This document shows, in pieces, positions 46,876-56,628 of a stretch of DNA of 64,000 nt; position 1 is the first letter of the stretch, and each line of letters begins with the position of its first letter. A model generated the notes under the pieces. The model was not told where the DNA came from, did no database searches, and saw nothing but the letters and a program-made list of their open reading frames with translations. Made by a program: the position numbers and the translations under genes. Source of the stretch: Acinetobacter sp. Ac_5812 (GTDB lineage: Bacteria > Pseudomonadota > Gammaproteobacteria > Pseudomonadales > Moraxellaceae); NCBI RefSeq assembly GCF_013072695.1, contig NZ_LXUK01000008.1, positions 124,001-188,000 on the forward strand. The letters are read 5' to 3'.

Positions 46876-47147
46876 CCATTTTGCCTTATGCATTGGGTAT
46901 TGGTTTAATTGCCATTACCATCTCTATGTTTCTGTGCTTGATTCGCCTAATTGCAGGCCCTTCAGTGATTGATCGACTCTTGGCACTCGATACTTTATTT
47001 CTAAATGCGACCTGCCTGATTGTAGTATTAGGCATCTATTGGGTCAGCACTAATTTATTTGAAGGTGCACTTTTGGTTGCCATGCTTGGCTTTGTCTCTA
47101 CTGCTGCACTTGCCCGTTATTTCACAACGGGCCATGTAATTGATTAA
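46872..47147 (+). CDS. mrpF: Mrp antiporter subunit F
   Basis: 91 aa with three helices, as usual. The family hallmark is RLIAGPSVIDRLLALDTLFLNATCLIV. It begins inside the end of mrpE through an ATGA overlap. Confidence 0.94.
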   Translation: MTILPYALGIGLIAITISMFLCLIRLIAGPSVIDRLLALDTLFLNATCLIVVLGIYWVSTNLFEGALLVAMLGFVSTAALARYFTTGHVID

Positions 47148-47158
47148 GGAGCAATGCC

Positions 47159-47533
47159 ATGCAACTGATTCTTGAGATTGTCGTTTCATTTTTTGTGGTG
47201 TTTGGTGCGTTCTTTATGCTGATCGGTTCGATTGGCATGATCCGCCTACCCGATTTATTTATGCGCCTGCATGCACCGACCAAATCCAGTACTTTAGGTC
47301 TTGGTAGCTTTCTGATCGCAGCCATGATTTTCGCTGCAATGCATGGTCGTTTTGGTTTTGCTGAGCTTTTAATTACTCTATTTGCATTTATCACAGCCCC
47401 TGTATCAGCAAATTTGATGGCACAAGCAGCCATTCACTTACGCTTACGCTCAACCAGTGGTGATGTACCAGAAGCTTTAAATCGCCCATTGCCTTGGCAA
47501 CGTTATCGTCGCCATCCATTGAAAAAAGATTAA
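47159..47533 (+). CDS. mrpG: Mrp antiporter subunit G
   Basis: 124 aa with three helices. Family signature GSIGMIRLPDLFMRLHAPTKSSTLGLG. It follows mrpF by 11 nt, with AGGAG just upstream, and ends the operon at a bidirectional terminator. Confidence 0.95.
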   Translation: MQLILEIVVSFFVVFGAFFMLIGSIGMIRLPDLFMRLHAPTKSSTLGLGSFLIAAMIFAAMHGRFGFAELLITLFAFITAPVSANLMAQAAIHLRLRSTSGDVPEALNRPLPWQRYRRHPLKKD

Positions 47534-47547
47534 TCGCATTAAGCCAT

Positions 47548-47577
47548 AAAAAAAGCCACCCGAAGGTGGCTTTTTTT
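47548..47577. terminator. Bidirectional terminator between mrpG and rbfA
   Basis: A-run, stem GCCACC/GGTGGC with CGAA loop, T-run. It serves both converging operons. Confidence 0.92.
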
Positions 47578-47585
47578 ATATGTAT

Positions 47586-47987
47586 TTACTTTTGTTCATC
47601 TTGCTCTTGTTCAGGCAAATCCTTAACCGCTTCAGCAATCAGACCAAACATATAGTTACCATAGGCATTGGTCTTATCGTAATGGAAACGCAATCTTGGC
47701 GTAATACGTGTCTTGATACGACGACTCAATTCATGACGCAAGAAGCCAGACGCTTTATTCAAAACATCTAAAGTTTCTTTATTTGCTGCTTCACTTTGAT
47801 CATCACCCAGTTCACGACCCATTACAGTGACATATACTTCAGCATATCCCATATCTGCACTGACTTTCACGGCTGAGATGGTCACAAGACCACCCAGACG
47901 TGGATCTTTAAGCTCCTGACGGATAAGCTCAGACAACTCGCGTTGTACTGAATCCGCCATGCGCTTTAAGCGTTGGCTACCCGCCAT
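47586..47987 (-). CDS. rbfA: Ribosome-binding factor RbfA
   Basis: 133 aa. RbfA binds late 30S precursors and helps mature the 16S rRNA 5' end. The KH-like fold is clear: QRLKRMADSVQRELSELIRQELKDPRLGGLVTISAVKVSADMGYAEVYV. Its start codon overlaps the infB stop by one nucleotide (TAATG). Last gene of rimP-nusA-infB-rbfA. Confidence 0.97.
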   Translation of the reverse strand: MAGSQRLKRMADSVQRELSELIRQELKDPRLGGLVTISAVKVSADMGYAEVYVTVMGRELGDDQSEAANKETLDVLNKASGFLRHELSRRIKTRITPRLRFHYDKTNAYGNYMFGLIAEAVKDLPEQEQDEQK

Positions 47988-50701
47988 TAAAGACTCCGTT
48001 TAATCAATTGAACATCATACACTTCGATCTTATCTTGTGCTTTGATGTCTTTATAACCCTTAACTGCAAGACCACATTCCATACCAGCACGAACTTCTTC
48101 AACCACTTCTTTATAACGACGAAGAGATTCAAGCTCGCCTTGGAACACAACCACATCATCACGTAATACGCGAATTGGTTTGTTACGGTGTAATACACCT
48201 TCAAGCACCATACAGCCCGCTGCTGCACCAAACTTGCTTGAGTGGAATACTTCACGTACTTCAGCAACACCCAAGATCGTTTCACGATGTTCTGGTGCAA
48301 GCTTACCGCTCATTGCAGCTTTCACATCATCAATTAAGTGGTAAATGACGCTGTAGTAACGAATATCAATACCATCTTGATCAGATTTTTGACGAGCAGT
48401 GTTATCCGCACGTACGTTGAAACCTAATAATACCGCTTCTGAAGACTCAGCTAAAGTGACATCTGACTCGGTGATCGCACCAACACCAGAACCGATTACA
48501 CGGACTTTAACTTCATCAGTAGAAAGCTCATCAAGCGCAACATGTAACGCTTCCAAAGTACCACGTACATCAGTTTTGAGTACGACATTCACATAAGGAA
48601 TATCTTTTTTACCCATAGATGCCATGATGTTCTCAAGACGCATTGCACTCGCACGCTCTAGACGTTTATGACGTTCACGGTCAGAACGAGCATCAGCAAC
48701 TTCACGTGCTTTCTTCTCATCATTCACCACAAGAACTTCATCACCCGCCATTGGCGCATCAGGTAAACCTAAAATTTCAACTGGAATCGAAGGACCTGCA
48801 GAAGTAATACGTTGACCATTTTCATCAACCATCGCACGAACACGACCATAAGATGAACCGGCAAGTACCAAGTCACCAATGTTCAATGTACCGTTTTGTA
48901 CCAGAATCGACGTTACTGCACCGCGACCTTTGTCGACACGTGCTTCGATTACAACACCTTGTGCCGCACCTTCAGCTGAAGCTTTAAGCTCCATCAATTC
49001 AGCTTGGATCAAGATTAAATCAAGTAAGCCATCGATACCTGCACCAGAGTGTGCTGATACTTTTGCAATTGGCACATCACCGCCCCACTCTTCAGGTACG
49101 ATACCTTTGGTGGTCAATTCGTTTAATACACGGTCTACATCAGCTGATTCTTTATCCATCTTGTTGATGGCAACAATAATCGGCGTACCTGCAGCACGTG
49201 CATGGTCAATTGCTTCAGCTGTTTGTGGCATAACACCATCATCAGCAGCAACAACAAGGACCACGATATCAGTCGCTTTTGCACCACGTGCACGCATTGA
49301 TGTAAACGCAGCATGTCCTGGTGTATCGAGGAAGGTGATAATCCCTTTCTCAGTTTCAACGTGATAAGCACCGATATGCTGAGTAATACCACCCGCTTCA
49401 CCCGCAGCCACTTTAGAACGACGGATACGATCCAGTAACGATGTTTTACCATGGTCAACGTGCCCCATGATCGTTACAACTGGCGGACGAGTTGTTTGCT
49501 CACCACGTGCTTCTTCAGCAGCAACCAATAAGTTATCTTCGGCTTGCGTATCCGAAACTAAAACTGGATTGTGGCCCAATTCTTCAACGACAAGTACAGC
49601 CGTATCTTGATCAATGGCTTGGTTCTGAGTAACAAGCTCACCCATCTTCATGAGGGTCTTGATCACTTCACGAACTTTAACCGCCATTTTTTGTGCTAGA
49701 TCAGCAACGATGATTTTCTCACCGATCTCAACATCATAAATTTGCTTTTTAACTGGTTTTTCAAAACCATGTTTATTGGCTTGGCTGGTTTTCAAACCAC
49801 GCTTATGATGGCTCTTGCTAAAACTTTGTTCAGATTGAGCATCGCCACCACGACCGCCTTTCTTACCAGCACGTGGATTTGCAGTTGCACCACCACGTTT
49901 GATTTCACGGTCTTCCTTATTAAAGGAATCTTCATACGCTTGGCCAACAAGACCTGCGGCTAAAGGCGAATCATCAATCACACGAATCGTTGCAGTCGCA
50001 TCATCATTTGAATATTTTGATGCCATCTGACGCATTTGCTCAAGTGTACGTTGCTGCGCTTCTTCAGCTGCTTTACGACGTACTGCTTCTTCAGTCGCTT
50101 TCAACTGAGCAGTTTGCTCTTCACGTGCTCTTTTTTGCTCTGGTGTTTCTGTCGGGCGAATAACAGGGGCTTTAATCACCTTGTCGCTATTACGCTTTTT
50201 CACCACAACAGCAGTTTTTGCTGGTGCTTGAGCTGCATTATCAGAAGTATGCGCTGCACGCATTGCTTCTAAAGTTGCATTGGCTTTTTGTTCAGCCGTA
50301 TGACGTGCAGTTTGCTCAGCATCATTACGTACTTTTTGCTCGGCACGTACTTTTGCATCTGCTTCTACACGCGCTTTTGCTTCAGCTGCAAGTAATTCTG
50401 GATTTGGTTTAGCAAAAACTTGTTTCTTGCGAACTTCAACATTAATGCTTTTTGCTTTACCTGAAGTACTTGTAACTTTAGCAGTACTCGTTGTTTTACG
50501 TTTCAACGCAATTTTTCCTGTGTTACCACTTTCCTGACCATGTACTTTTTTCAAGTGATTGACCAAAGTATCTTGCTGTTCAGTGGTAATAATGTCATCT
50601 GCTTTACGCTGTGGTAGACCTGCTTCGCGAACCTGCTCTAGGAGTTTCTCTACAGGACGTTCTACGCTGAGCGCTAACTCTTGAATCGACTTGTCCGTCA
50701 T
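47987..50701 (-). CDS. infB: Translation initiation factor IF-2
   Basis: 904 aa, full length. IF-2 is the GTPase that delivers fMet-tRNA to the 30S subunit. The N-terminal domain is found at residues 1-50 ([20 protein letters not shown]), followed by a long charged Ala/Glu/Lys-rich region with repeated AEQK/ARHTAEQ-type segments (~90-260), then the GTPase domain from about 400, with G1 [13 protein letters not shown]3 DTPGHAAF and G4 NKMDK, and finally the tRNA-binding C-terminal domain. It follows nusA by 10 nt. Confidence 0.98.
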   Translation of the reverse strand: MTDKSIQELALSVERPVEKLLEQVREAGLPQRKADDIITTEQQDTLVNHLKKVHGQESGNTGKIALKRKTTSTAKVTSTSGKAKSINVEVRKKQVFAKPNPELLAAEAKARVEADAKVRAEQKVRNDAEQTARHTAEQKANATLEAMRAAHTSDNAAQAPAKTAVVVKKRNSDKVIKAPVIRPTETPEQKRAREEQTAQLKATEEAVRRKAAEEAQQRTLEQMRQMASKYSNDDATATIRVIDDSPLAAGLVGQAYEDSFNKEDREIKRGGATANPRAGKKGGRGGDAQSEQSFSKSHHKRGLKTSQANKHGFEKPVKKQIYDVEIGEKIIVADLAQKMAVKVREVIKTLMKMGELVTQNQAIDQDTAVLVVEELGHNPVLVSDTQAEDNLLVAAEEARGEQTTRPPVVTIMGHVDHGKTSLLDRIRRSKVAAGEAGGITQHIGAYHVETEKGIITFLDTPGHAAFTSMRARGAKATDIVVLVVAADDGVMPQTAEAIDHARAAGTPIIVAINKMDKESADVDRVLNELTTKGIVPEEWGGDVPIAKVSAHSGAGIDGLLDLILIQAELMELKASAEGAAQGVVIEARVDKGRGAVTSILVQNGTLNIGDLVLAGSSYGRVRAMVDENGQRITSAGPSIPVEILGLPDAPMAGDEVLVVNDEKKAREVADARSDRERHKRLERASAMRLENIMASMGKKDIPYVNVVLKTDVRGTLEALHVALDELSTDEVKVRVIGSGVGAITESDVTLAESSEAVLLGFNVRADNTARQKSDQDGIDIRYYSVIYHLIDDVKAAMSGKLAPEHRETILGVAEVREVFHSSKFGAAAGCMVLEGVLHRNKPIRVLRDDVVVFQGELESLRRYKEVVEEVRAGMECGLAVKGYKDIKAQDKIEVYDVQLIKRSL

Positions 50702-50711
50702 CTATTATCTC

Positions 50712-52196
50712 CTAGTTAAACCATGATTCACGTGCTTTCATGATTAACTGACCCGCTTTGTCATGACCTAAACCTTCGATATCAGAGATATCATCAGTTG
50801 CTTGGTCTGCCAAATCATCAACAGTAACCACACCACGCGCCGCCAATGCATACGCAATCTCAGTCGTCATACCTTCCATACCGAGAAGTTCTGCACTTGG
50901 CTCTTGAATATTTTCTTGCTGTTTCAATGCATCCGTCAAAGCAGCTTCTTTCGCACGACTTTGTAACAGTTCCACTAAATCTGCTTCAAGCTCGATTTCG
51001 TCGAATGTTTCAGCTGGTACATAAGCAATCTCTTCGAGTGAAGTAAAGCCCATTTCTACCAATGCCATTGCCAAGTCTTCCTCAATATCCAGACGTGTAA
51101 CAAACATATCTAAATATTGTTGTGCTTCATTTTGCTGACGAGCACGATACTCTTCTTCTAACATCATGTCGAGTTTATAACCCGTCAATTCCGATGCTAA
51201 ACGAACATTTTGTCCTTGCGAACCAATTGCACGCGCTAACTGATCATTGGTTGCAAAGATAATATCTGCACTACGTGCATCTTCATCCAAAACAATACCT
51301 GATACATCAGCTGGCTCTAATGCACTTGCAATATATTGTGCTGGGTCATCAGACCACACCACCACATCAATACGCTCACCGTTCAACTCTTGTTGCACCG
51401 CTTGGATACGTGTACCACGCATACCAATACATGCACCCACTGGGTCGATACGATGATCATTGGTTTTCACTGCAATTTTAGCACGAACACCGGGTTGACG
51501 CGCCGCCGCTTTAATTTCGATAATTTCTTCAGAAATTTCTGGAATTTCTTTTTTCATCAATGCAATCAGCATTTCAGGACGTGCACGAGACAATAATAAT
51601 TGTGCGCCACGGCCTTCACGATTCACGTTATACAAAATCGCATTGATACGTTGTTTAGGACGTAAAATTTCTTTGTGGATGGTTTCTTCACGCGCTAAAT
51701 AAGCTTCAGCGTTGTCACCCAGATCAATGATAAAGCCATCTTTAGTTTGCTTTTTCACTTCACCGTAGATCAACTCACCGACTTTAGACTCATAAGCATC
51801 CGCAACCAGTGCGCGTTCTGCTTCACGAATCTTTTGTACGATGACTTGTTTTGCAATTTGTGCAGCAATACGACCAAATTCAATTGATTCAACTTCCAAC
51901 TCACGCACGTCACCAATTGACCACTGAGCAGGGTCTAAATCAGAAATCGCGTCTTGGCATGCTGGCATTTCATGATCTTCATCCGCAACCACAGTCCACT
52001 GACGGAAAGTACGGTAATCACCCGTTTTACGATCAATCTCAACACGGAGTTGAGCTTCTTCTGAACGTGTACCTTCGTAAAACTTTTTCTTCGTTGCCGC
52101 AACAAGTGCTTGCTCTAACGCTTGGAAGATCGCTTCACGACTAACACCTTTTTCATTACTAACCGTTTCTGCAACGGTAAGAATTTCGCGGCCCAT
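50712..52196 (-). CDS. nusA: Transcription termination/antitermination factor NusA
   Basis: 494 aa, the usual size for a proteobacterial NusA with the C-terminal acidic repeats. NusA binds RNA polymerase and regulates pausing, termination and antitermination. The N-terminal domain is MGREILTVAETVSNEKGVSREAIFQALEQAL; S1 follows near residues 135-200 (VGELIYGEVKKQTKDGFIIDLG), then KH1/KH2 (PVGACIGMRGTRIQAVQQEL and ARAIGSQGQNVRLASELTG). The last ~130 residues carry two helical AR repeats (EDLAMALVEMGFTSLEEIAYVP and TEIAYALAARGVVTVDDLADQ). Between rimP and infB, as in most bacteria. Confidence 0.98.
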   Translation of the reverse strand: MGREILTVAETVSNEKGVSREAIFQALEQALVAATKKKFYEGTRSEEAQLRVEIDRKTGDYRTFRQWTVVADEDHEMPACQDAISDLDPAQWSIGDVRELEVESIEFGRIAAQIAKQVIVQKIREAERALVADAYESKVGELIYGEVKKQTKDGFIIDLGDNAEAYLAREETIHKEILRPKQRINAILYNVNREGRGAQLLLSRARPEMLIALMKKEIPEISEEIIEIKAAARQPGVRAKIAVKTNDHRIDPVGACIGMRGTRIQAVQQELNGERIDVVVWSDDPAQYIASALEPADVSGIVLDEDARSADIIFATNDQLARAIGSQGQNVRLASELTGYKLDMMLEEEYRARQQNEAQQYLDMFVTRLDIEEDLAMALVEMGFTSLEEIAYVPAETFDEIELEADLVELLQSRAKEAALTDALKQQENIQEPSAELLGMEGMTTEIAYALAARGVVTVDDLADQATDDISDIEGLGHDKAGQLIMKARESWFN

Positions 52197-52233
52197 AAGT
52201 CACCTACCGATTTCTTATAAAATTAAGTTAATA

Positions 52234-52758
52234 TTAGTCTTGATAGATTAAATTTGCTTTATCAATATTATTACTATCAATTTCAAGCACATGATTACCT
52301 TCAACTTCGACTTGAATCATTTCATTTTCTAAGTCTACAGAAAGTAATTTGGCTTGGAATTTACGACGGTTCTCGACAGCAGCAATTAATCGTAAAGCCA
52401 CTTGTTGCCCGATATAGGCAGGCAGTTGGTTCAATTGGAAAAATGGACGATCCCAACCTGGTGAAGAAACTTCTAAAGCATATTCACCCGAAATTGGATC
52501 ATGAACATCAAGCATTGCACCCACTTGTTGTGTCACTAAGACACAATCTTGAACACCAATACCACGCCCGAGTTCAACTTCACCATCTTCTGTTAAGACA
52601 GGTTCAACATTCTCATCGACCGCTTTATCAATATAAATACGTAATAAAGAACGTTTACCTTGTGGCAGGAATTCAATTCCCCACAAATCTACACCACACG
52701 CAGCTACAGCTGGTGCAATTAGATCATGCAATGCTTGAGATTTATTTGATAATTTCAT
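52234..52758 (-). CDS. rimP: Ribosome maturation factor RimP
   Basis: 174 aa. RimP acts in 30S assembly. Family sequence: [36 protein letters not shown] at the N-terminus, and [31 protein letters not shown], with the conserved SPGxDRP. First gene of the operon. The stretch between the tRNAs and this gene contains two terminator-like hairpins. Confidence 0.97.
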   Translation of the reverse strand: MKLSNKSQALHDLIAPAVAACGVDLWGIEFLPQGKRSLLRIYIDKAVDENVEPVLTEDGEVELGRGIGVQDCVLVTQQVGAMLDVHDPISGEYALEVSSPGWDRPFFQLNQLPAYIGQQVALRLIAAVENRRKFQAKLLSVDLENEMIQVEVEGNHVLEIDSNNIDKANLIYQD

Positions 52759-52866
52759 TTACTCTCGTCGCTCTCATACGAGCCAATCAATCTTAACCGT
52801 ATAGTGAAGCACGACTATTTGACCAATTGATGTCGAACAACTACACGATATAGCTAAACAACCAAT

Positions 52867-52888
52867 AAAAAAGGGCGTAAATCGCCCC
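52867..52888 (-). terminator. Terminator-like hairpin in the rimP leader
   Basis: On the minus strand GGGCG-ATTTA-CGCCC followed by TTTTTT, about 110 nt before the rimP start. Downstream of the first terminator (52921-52952), it could be an attenuator of rimP-nusA-infB. A CACAG/CTGTG stem lies between the two. Confidence 0.6.
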
Positions 52889-52920
52889 TATGTTACACAG
52901 AAAAGCAATGCCCACTGTGC

Positions 52921-52952
52921 AAAAAGGCCCACCTTATTGTGAGCCTCTTTTT
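52921..52952 (-). terminator. Terminator after the tRNA-fMet gene
   Basis: On the minus strand AGGC-CAC/GTG-GCC-type stem with a TTTTT tail just beyond the tRNA 3' end. The A/T flanks allow use on either strand. Confidence 0.7.
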
Positions 52953-52959
52953 AGAAACT

Positions 52960-53036
<77 letters not shown>

Positions 53037-53049
53037 TCAACGTGCAAAA

Positions 53050-53077
53050 ATTATATACAAATATGAAAAAAAGTCAA
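53050..53077 (-). promoter_or_regulatory. Promoter of tRNA-fMet copy 1
   Basis: TTGACT and TATAAT with 16 nt between them on the minus strand, ending about 14 nt before the tRNA 5' end. It overlaps a perfect 14-bp inverted repeat (CAAATATGAAAAAA with its complement), so a hairpin overlaps the -35 region. Confidence 0.75.
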
Positions 53078-53123
53078 TTTAAGTTTTTTCATATTTGCTT
53101 GATTAAGTTGCACCTTAATCAAA

Positions 53124-53200
<77 letters not shown>

Positions 53201-53244
53201 ACAATACAAACACTGCACACACCAAACTTACTGGTTATTAAGCT

Positions 53245-53329
53245 TGGTGCGGAAGGGGGGACTTGAACCCCCACGCCCGAAAGCACTACCACCTCAAGGT
53301 AGCGTGTCTACCAATTCCACCACCACCGC
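53245..53329 (-). tRNA. tRNA-Leu (GAG)
   Basis: 85 nt with CCA encoded, a long variable arm and anticodon GAG in the loop TTGAGGT between CTACC and GGTAG. The acceptor stem is GCGGTGG against CTTCCGC, which leaves T5/T68 unpaired and G6/T67 as a wobble. The tRNA lies just downstream of secG. Confidence 0.92.
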
Positions 53330-53386
53330 AGTATTGTGGGACGCATTCTATTCCCTTAAACGCAAAAAGGAAAGTGCTAATTCAAC

Positions 53387-53716
53387 TTATTCAGTTGTTT
53401 TTGGTGCAGTTGGTGAAGTTTCAGGCGATGTCGCTGGTGCAGATGTCGATGTCTGAACAGTTTTTAAACTATATGCATCTGTCGTTTGTTTTTTAGCAAA
53501 TACGGCGAGCGTTAAACTAGTGACAAAGAACAAAGCGGTAAAAATCGCGGTTAAACGAGTTAAAAAGTTACCCGCACCCGAAGCACCAAATACGGTAGCA
53601 GCACCACCACCACCAAATGATGCGCCTGCTTCTGCACCTTTACCTTGTTGTACCAGAACCAAAGCAATAATTAAGATTGCCAAAATGATGTGTACAACGA
53701 GTATAAAACTATACAT
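53387..53716 (-). CDS. secG: Protein translocase subunit SecG
   Basis: 109 aa with two membrane helices. SecG is the third SecYEG channel subunit. N-terminal helix FILVVHIILAILIIALVLVQQGKGAEAGASFGGG with the conserved loop VQQGKGA, second helix NFLTRLTAIFTALFFVTSLTL. The C-terminal tail is Thr/Ser/Pro-rich. It follows tpiA by 12 nt and precedes tRNA-Leu, the usual arrangement. Confidence 0.95.
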   Translation of the reverse strand: MYSFILVVHIILAILIIALVLVQQGKGAEAGASFGGGGAATVFGASGAGNFLTRLTAIFTALFFVTSLTLAVFAKKQTTDAYSLKTVQTSTSAPATSPETSPTAPKTTE

Positions 53717-53728
53717 CTCAATTCCTCG

Positions 53729-54520
53729 TTATTTGCTTTGTGCAAATGCTTTTGCGATTTGGTAAAACGATTGCGCATTTAAAGATGCACCACCGACCAA
53801 AGCGCCATTAATATCTGGACATGCCGCCAATTCAACTGCATTTTCAGCTTTTACACTGCCGCCATAAAGAATCGCCATCTCAGCACCAAATGCCGTGATT
53901 TGCTTTAGACCTTCACGAATTTTTGCATGCATGGCTTGAGCATCAGCAGGAGAAGCCGTCTTCCCTGTTCCGATTGCCCAAATAGGCTCATACGCTATCA
54001 CAATATTTTGCCATTGTTCAGTTTTTACTACAGCTGCCATATCACAAATTTGTTGTAATACCACTTGTTCTGCTGCACCCTGTTCACGTTGCTCTAAGCT
54101 TTCGCCCACACAATAAATAACAGTCAAACCAGCAGTTAATGCATTTTGTAATTTAGCTTTTAAAATTTCGACATCATCGCCAAATAATTCACGACGTTCA
54201 GAATGCCCAATTAAAACAAATTCAATGCCACTGTCTTTTAACAGTTCGGCGCTCACTTCACCTGTATAGGCACCTGTACCTGCGACACGAGAAACATCTT
54301 GCGCAACCGTATAAATCGTTCTCACTGCATCTTTAAATTGTGTCTGAATGCCGCTTAACGCGATTGCAATTGGCGCAACACCAATATGACATTGCTCAGC
54401 TGCAATATCTTCCTGTTGTAATAACTGTTTAAATTCTTCTACTAATTGGAAAGCATTCGCATGCATTGGATTCATTTTCCAATTGCCAACAACCCAAGGA
54501 GTAATGCTCGAGTTCGACAT
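53729..54520 (-). CDS. tpiA: Triosephosphate isomerase
   Basis: 263 aa from the ATG at 54520 ([17 protein letters not shown]); a GTG five codons earlier is possible but less likely. The enzyme interconverts dihydroxyacetone phosphate and glyceraldehyde-3-phosphate. Catalytic residues are visible: N/K in GNWKMN, histidine in [12 protein letters not shown], glutamate in [14 protein letters not shown] and phosphate-binding loop [12 protein letters not shown]. It is slightly longer than E. coli TpiA (255 aa). Confidence 0.98.
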   Translation of the reverse strand: MSNSSITPWVVGNWKMNPMHANAFQLVEEFKQLLQQEDIAAEQCHIGVAPIAIALSGIQTQFKDAVRTIYTVAQDVSRVAGTGAYTGEVSAELLKDSGIEFVLIGHSERRELFGDDVEILKAKLQNALTAGLTVIYCVGESLEQREQGAAEQVVLQQICDMAAVVKTEQWQNIVIAYEPIWAIGTGKTASPADAQAMHAKIREGLKQITAFGAEMAILYGGSVKAENAVELAACPDINGALVGGASLNAQSFYQIAKAFAQSK

Positions 54521-54891
54521 ACTTCGCCCACCCACTGTTAATTTCTCAAAAATGCTGCATATTTTACACGGATTTTTATAAAATTCAGTTTTTTCTTTTA
54601 CTGGTGTATAAATGACTAAAAATCATGAAGATCAGTAAAAGCTGCTATCCTACCGTCATAATATTATGGTGTTTCAGTGTAAAATTTAAAGCTTGCCACA
54701 ATTGAATTGATTTGATTATTGGCAAGATTTAATTCAATGAAAGAAAATTAATTTGCAAAAAACTCGATCAGTTCAAAGTTTTCGCTATGAATCAAGGCAA
54801 AAACAACACTTTCTGTAGTAGTATTTTTGCATAACAAAAGTATAATTTTTAGAATACATATTATAAACATTTATTGTCATAAGGCGGACAG
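54521..54891. other. Divergent tpiA-pilB intergenic region
   Basis: 371 bp, A/T-rich. It contains an inverted repeat CTTGCCA (54692-54698)/TGGCAAG (54720-54726) and a TATAAT at 54841-54846 about 45 nt before the pilB start, with no good -35. No gene is seen. It could hold regulatory sites for pilB. Confidence 0.5.
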
Positions 54892-56604
54892 ATGTCAGGA
54901 TTACATACGTCTCCAAAGTTTTCGGGGTTTATTCGACGGTTAGTTGAAGATGGACACATGTCCACCACAACTATGCAAACCGCAATTGACGCGGCTAAAA
55001 AAGCACAACAAGACATCGTTGTACATCTGATTGAACAGCATCGTTTATCTCCCCTAACCATTGCTGAAACGATTGCAGCCGAATTCGGTGAACCACTTTT
55101 CGATCTGGCTGTATACGATACGGCTTTGCTACCTCGCGATCTGGCAGACAACAAACTCATTCAGAAGCATAAAGTTGCGCCATTACTACAACGTGGGCAA
55201 ATTTTATATGTCGCGACCAGCAATCCCACCAATATTGAAGCGTTAGATGCCATTCGCTTTAATACCAAACTCAATATTGAGCCCATCATTGTTGAGCACA
55301 TAAAACTCGAAAAACTGATTGAACAGCAGTTTGGAGATTCTGGTAGTTTCGATTTTGGTGAAAGTGAAGACTTTGATCTCGACATTGATGTAAGCCAAGA
55401 TCCAAACAAAGAAGAGGATGACACGCCACAAGGCGATGAGTCTCCGATTGTCAAATATATCAATAAGCTGTTGATTGATGCGATTCGTATGGGTGCATCC
55501 GACTTACATTTTGAACCTTATGAAAAAATGTATCGTGTCCGCTACCGTGTTGATGGTGTACTCCGTCAAATCGCCAACCCACCCTTACAAATGGCAACCC
55601 GTCTCGCCTCACGTTTAAAAGTCATGTCTCAAATGGACATTTCTGAAAAACGAATGCCACAAGATGGGCGTATTAAACTTAAACTTTCCAAGACCAAATC
55701 CATCGATTTCCGTGTCAACTCACTGCCAACCTTATTTGGTGAAAAACTGGTACTTCGTATTCTCGATCCATCCAGTGCCATGTTGGGTATTGAAGCGCTC
55801 GGTTATGAAGATGAGCAAAAAGCCTTATTTATGGATGCCCTAGATAAGCCACAGGGCATGCTCCTCATCACAGGTCCAACGGGTTCTGGTAAAACTGTCT
55901 CTTTATATACAGGTTTAAATATCCTAAATACCGAAGACACTAATATTTCGACCGCCGAAGATCCAGTTGAAATTAACTTGGAAGGGATTAATCAGGTCAA
56001 CGTCAATCCGAAAACAGGACTTACCTTCTCTGCAGCGCTGAAAGCGTTTTTACGTCAAGATCCTGACGTGATCATGGTCGGGGAGATTCGTGATCTGGAA
56101 ACGGCTGAAATTGCCATTAAAGCCGCACAAACGGGTCATATGGTGATGTCAACCCTGCATACCAATAGCGCACCAGAAACCCTAACCCGTTTACGTAACA
56201 TGGGGGTGCCTTCTTTCAACATTGCAACTTCTGTCAATCTGGTGATTGCGCAACGCTTAGCGCGTCGTTTATGTAATCAATGTAAAGAAGCCATTGAAAT
56301 ACCAAGACAAAGTCTATTGGAGCTTGGGTTTACTGAGCAAGACTTGGCGAACCCTGAGCTTACAATTTTTCAACCTGTCGGTTGTGCTGAATGTCGCGAA
56401 GGTTATAAAGGCCGTGTGGGGATTTATGAGGTGATGAAAGTTACACCTGAAATTTCCAGATTGATTATGGAGGATGGTAATGCAATACAAATTGCAGCAG
56501 CATCAGAACAAGCAGGCTTTAACAATCTCCGTCGTTCAGGTTTGAAAAAAGTCATGCGAGGAATTACCTCTTTGCAGGAAGTCAACCGAGTGACTAGTGA
56601 ATAA
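54892..56604 (+). CDS. pilB: Type IV pilus assembly ATPase PilB
   Basis: 570 aa. PilB is the hexameric ATPase that powers pilus extension. The N1 domain (about 1-150) leads into the core; Walker A GPTGSGKTVSLYTGL is near residue 328, the Asp box before it, Walker B DPDVIMVGEIRDLETAEIAIKAA near 390-400 and His box HMVMSTLHTNSAP. A zinc tetracysteine (CNQCKE and CAECREGYKGRVG, around 461-505) is typical of PilB/GspE. AAGGCGG precedes the ATG. First gene of pilB-pilC-pilD-coaE. Confidence 0.97.
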   Translation: MSGLHTSPKFSGFIRRLVEDGHMSTTTMQTAIDAAKKAQQDIVVHLIEQHRLSPLTIAETIAAEFGEPLFDLAVYDTALLPRDLADNKLIQKHKVAPLLQRGQILYVATSNPTNIEALDAIRFNTKLNIEPIIVEHIKLEKLIEQQFGDSGSFDFGESEDFDLDIDVSQDPNKEEDDTPQGDESPIVKYINKLLIDAIRMGASDLHFEPYEKMYRVRYRVDGVLRQIANPPLQMATRLASRLKVMSQMDISEKRMPQDGRIKLKLSKTKSIDFRVNSLPTLFGEKLVLRILDPSSAMLGIEALGYEDEQKALFMDALDKPQGMLLITGPTGSGKTVSLYTGLNILNTEDTNISTAEDPVEINLEGINQVNVNPKTGLTFSAALKAFLRQDPDVIMVGEIRDLETAEIAIKAAQTGHMVMSTLHTNSAPETLTRLRNMGVPSFNIATSVNLVIAQRLARRLCNQCKEAIEIPRQSLLELGFTEQDLANPELTIFQPVGCAECREGYKGRVGIYEVMKVTPEISRLIMEDGNAIQIAAASEQAGFNNLRRSGLKKVMRGITSLQEVNRVTSE

Positions 56605-56628
56605 AATTAATAAAAAGGATTAATAATC

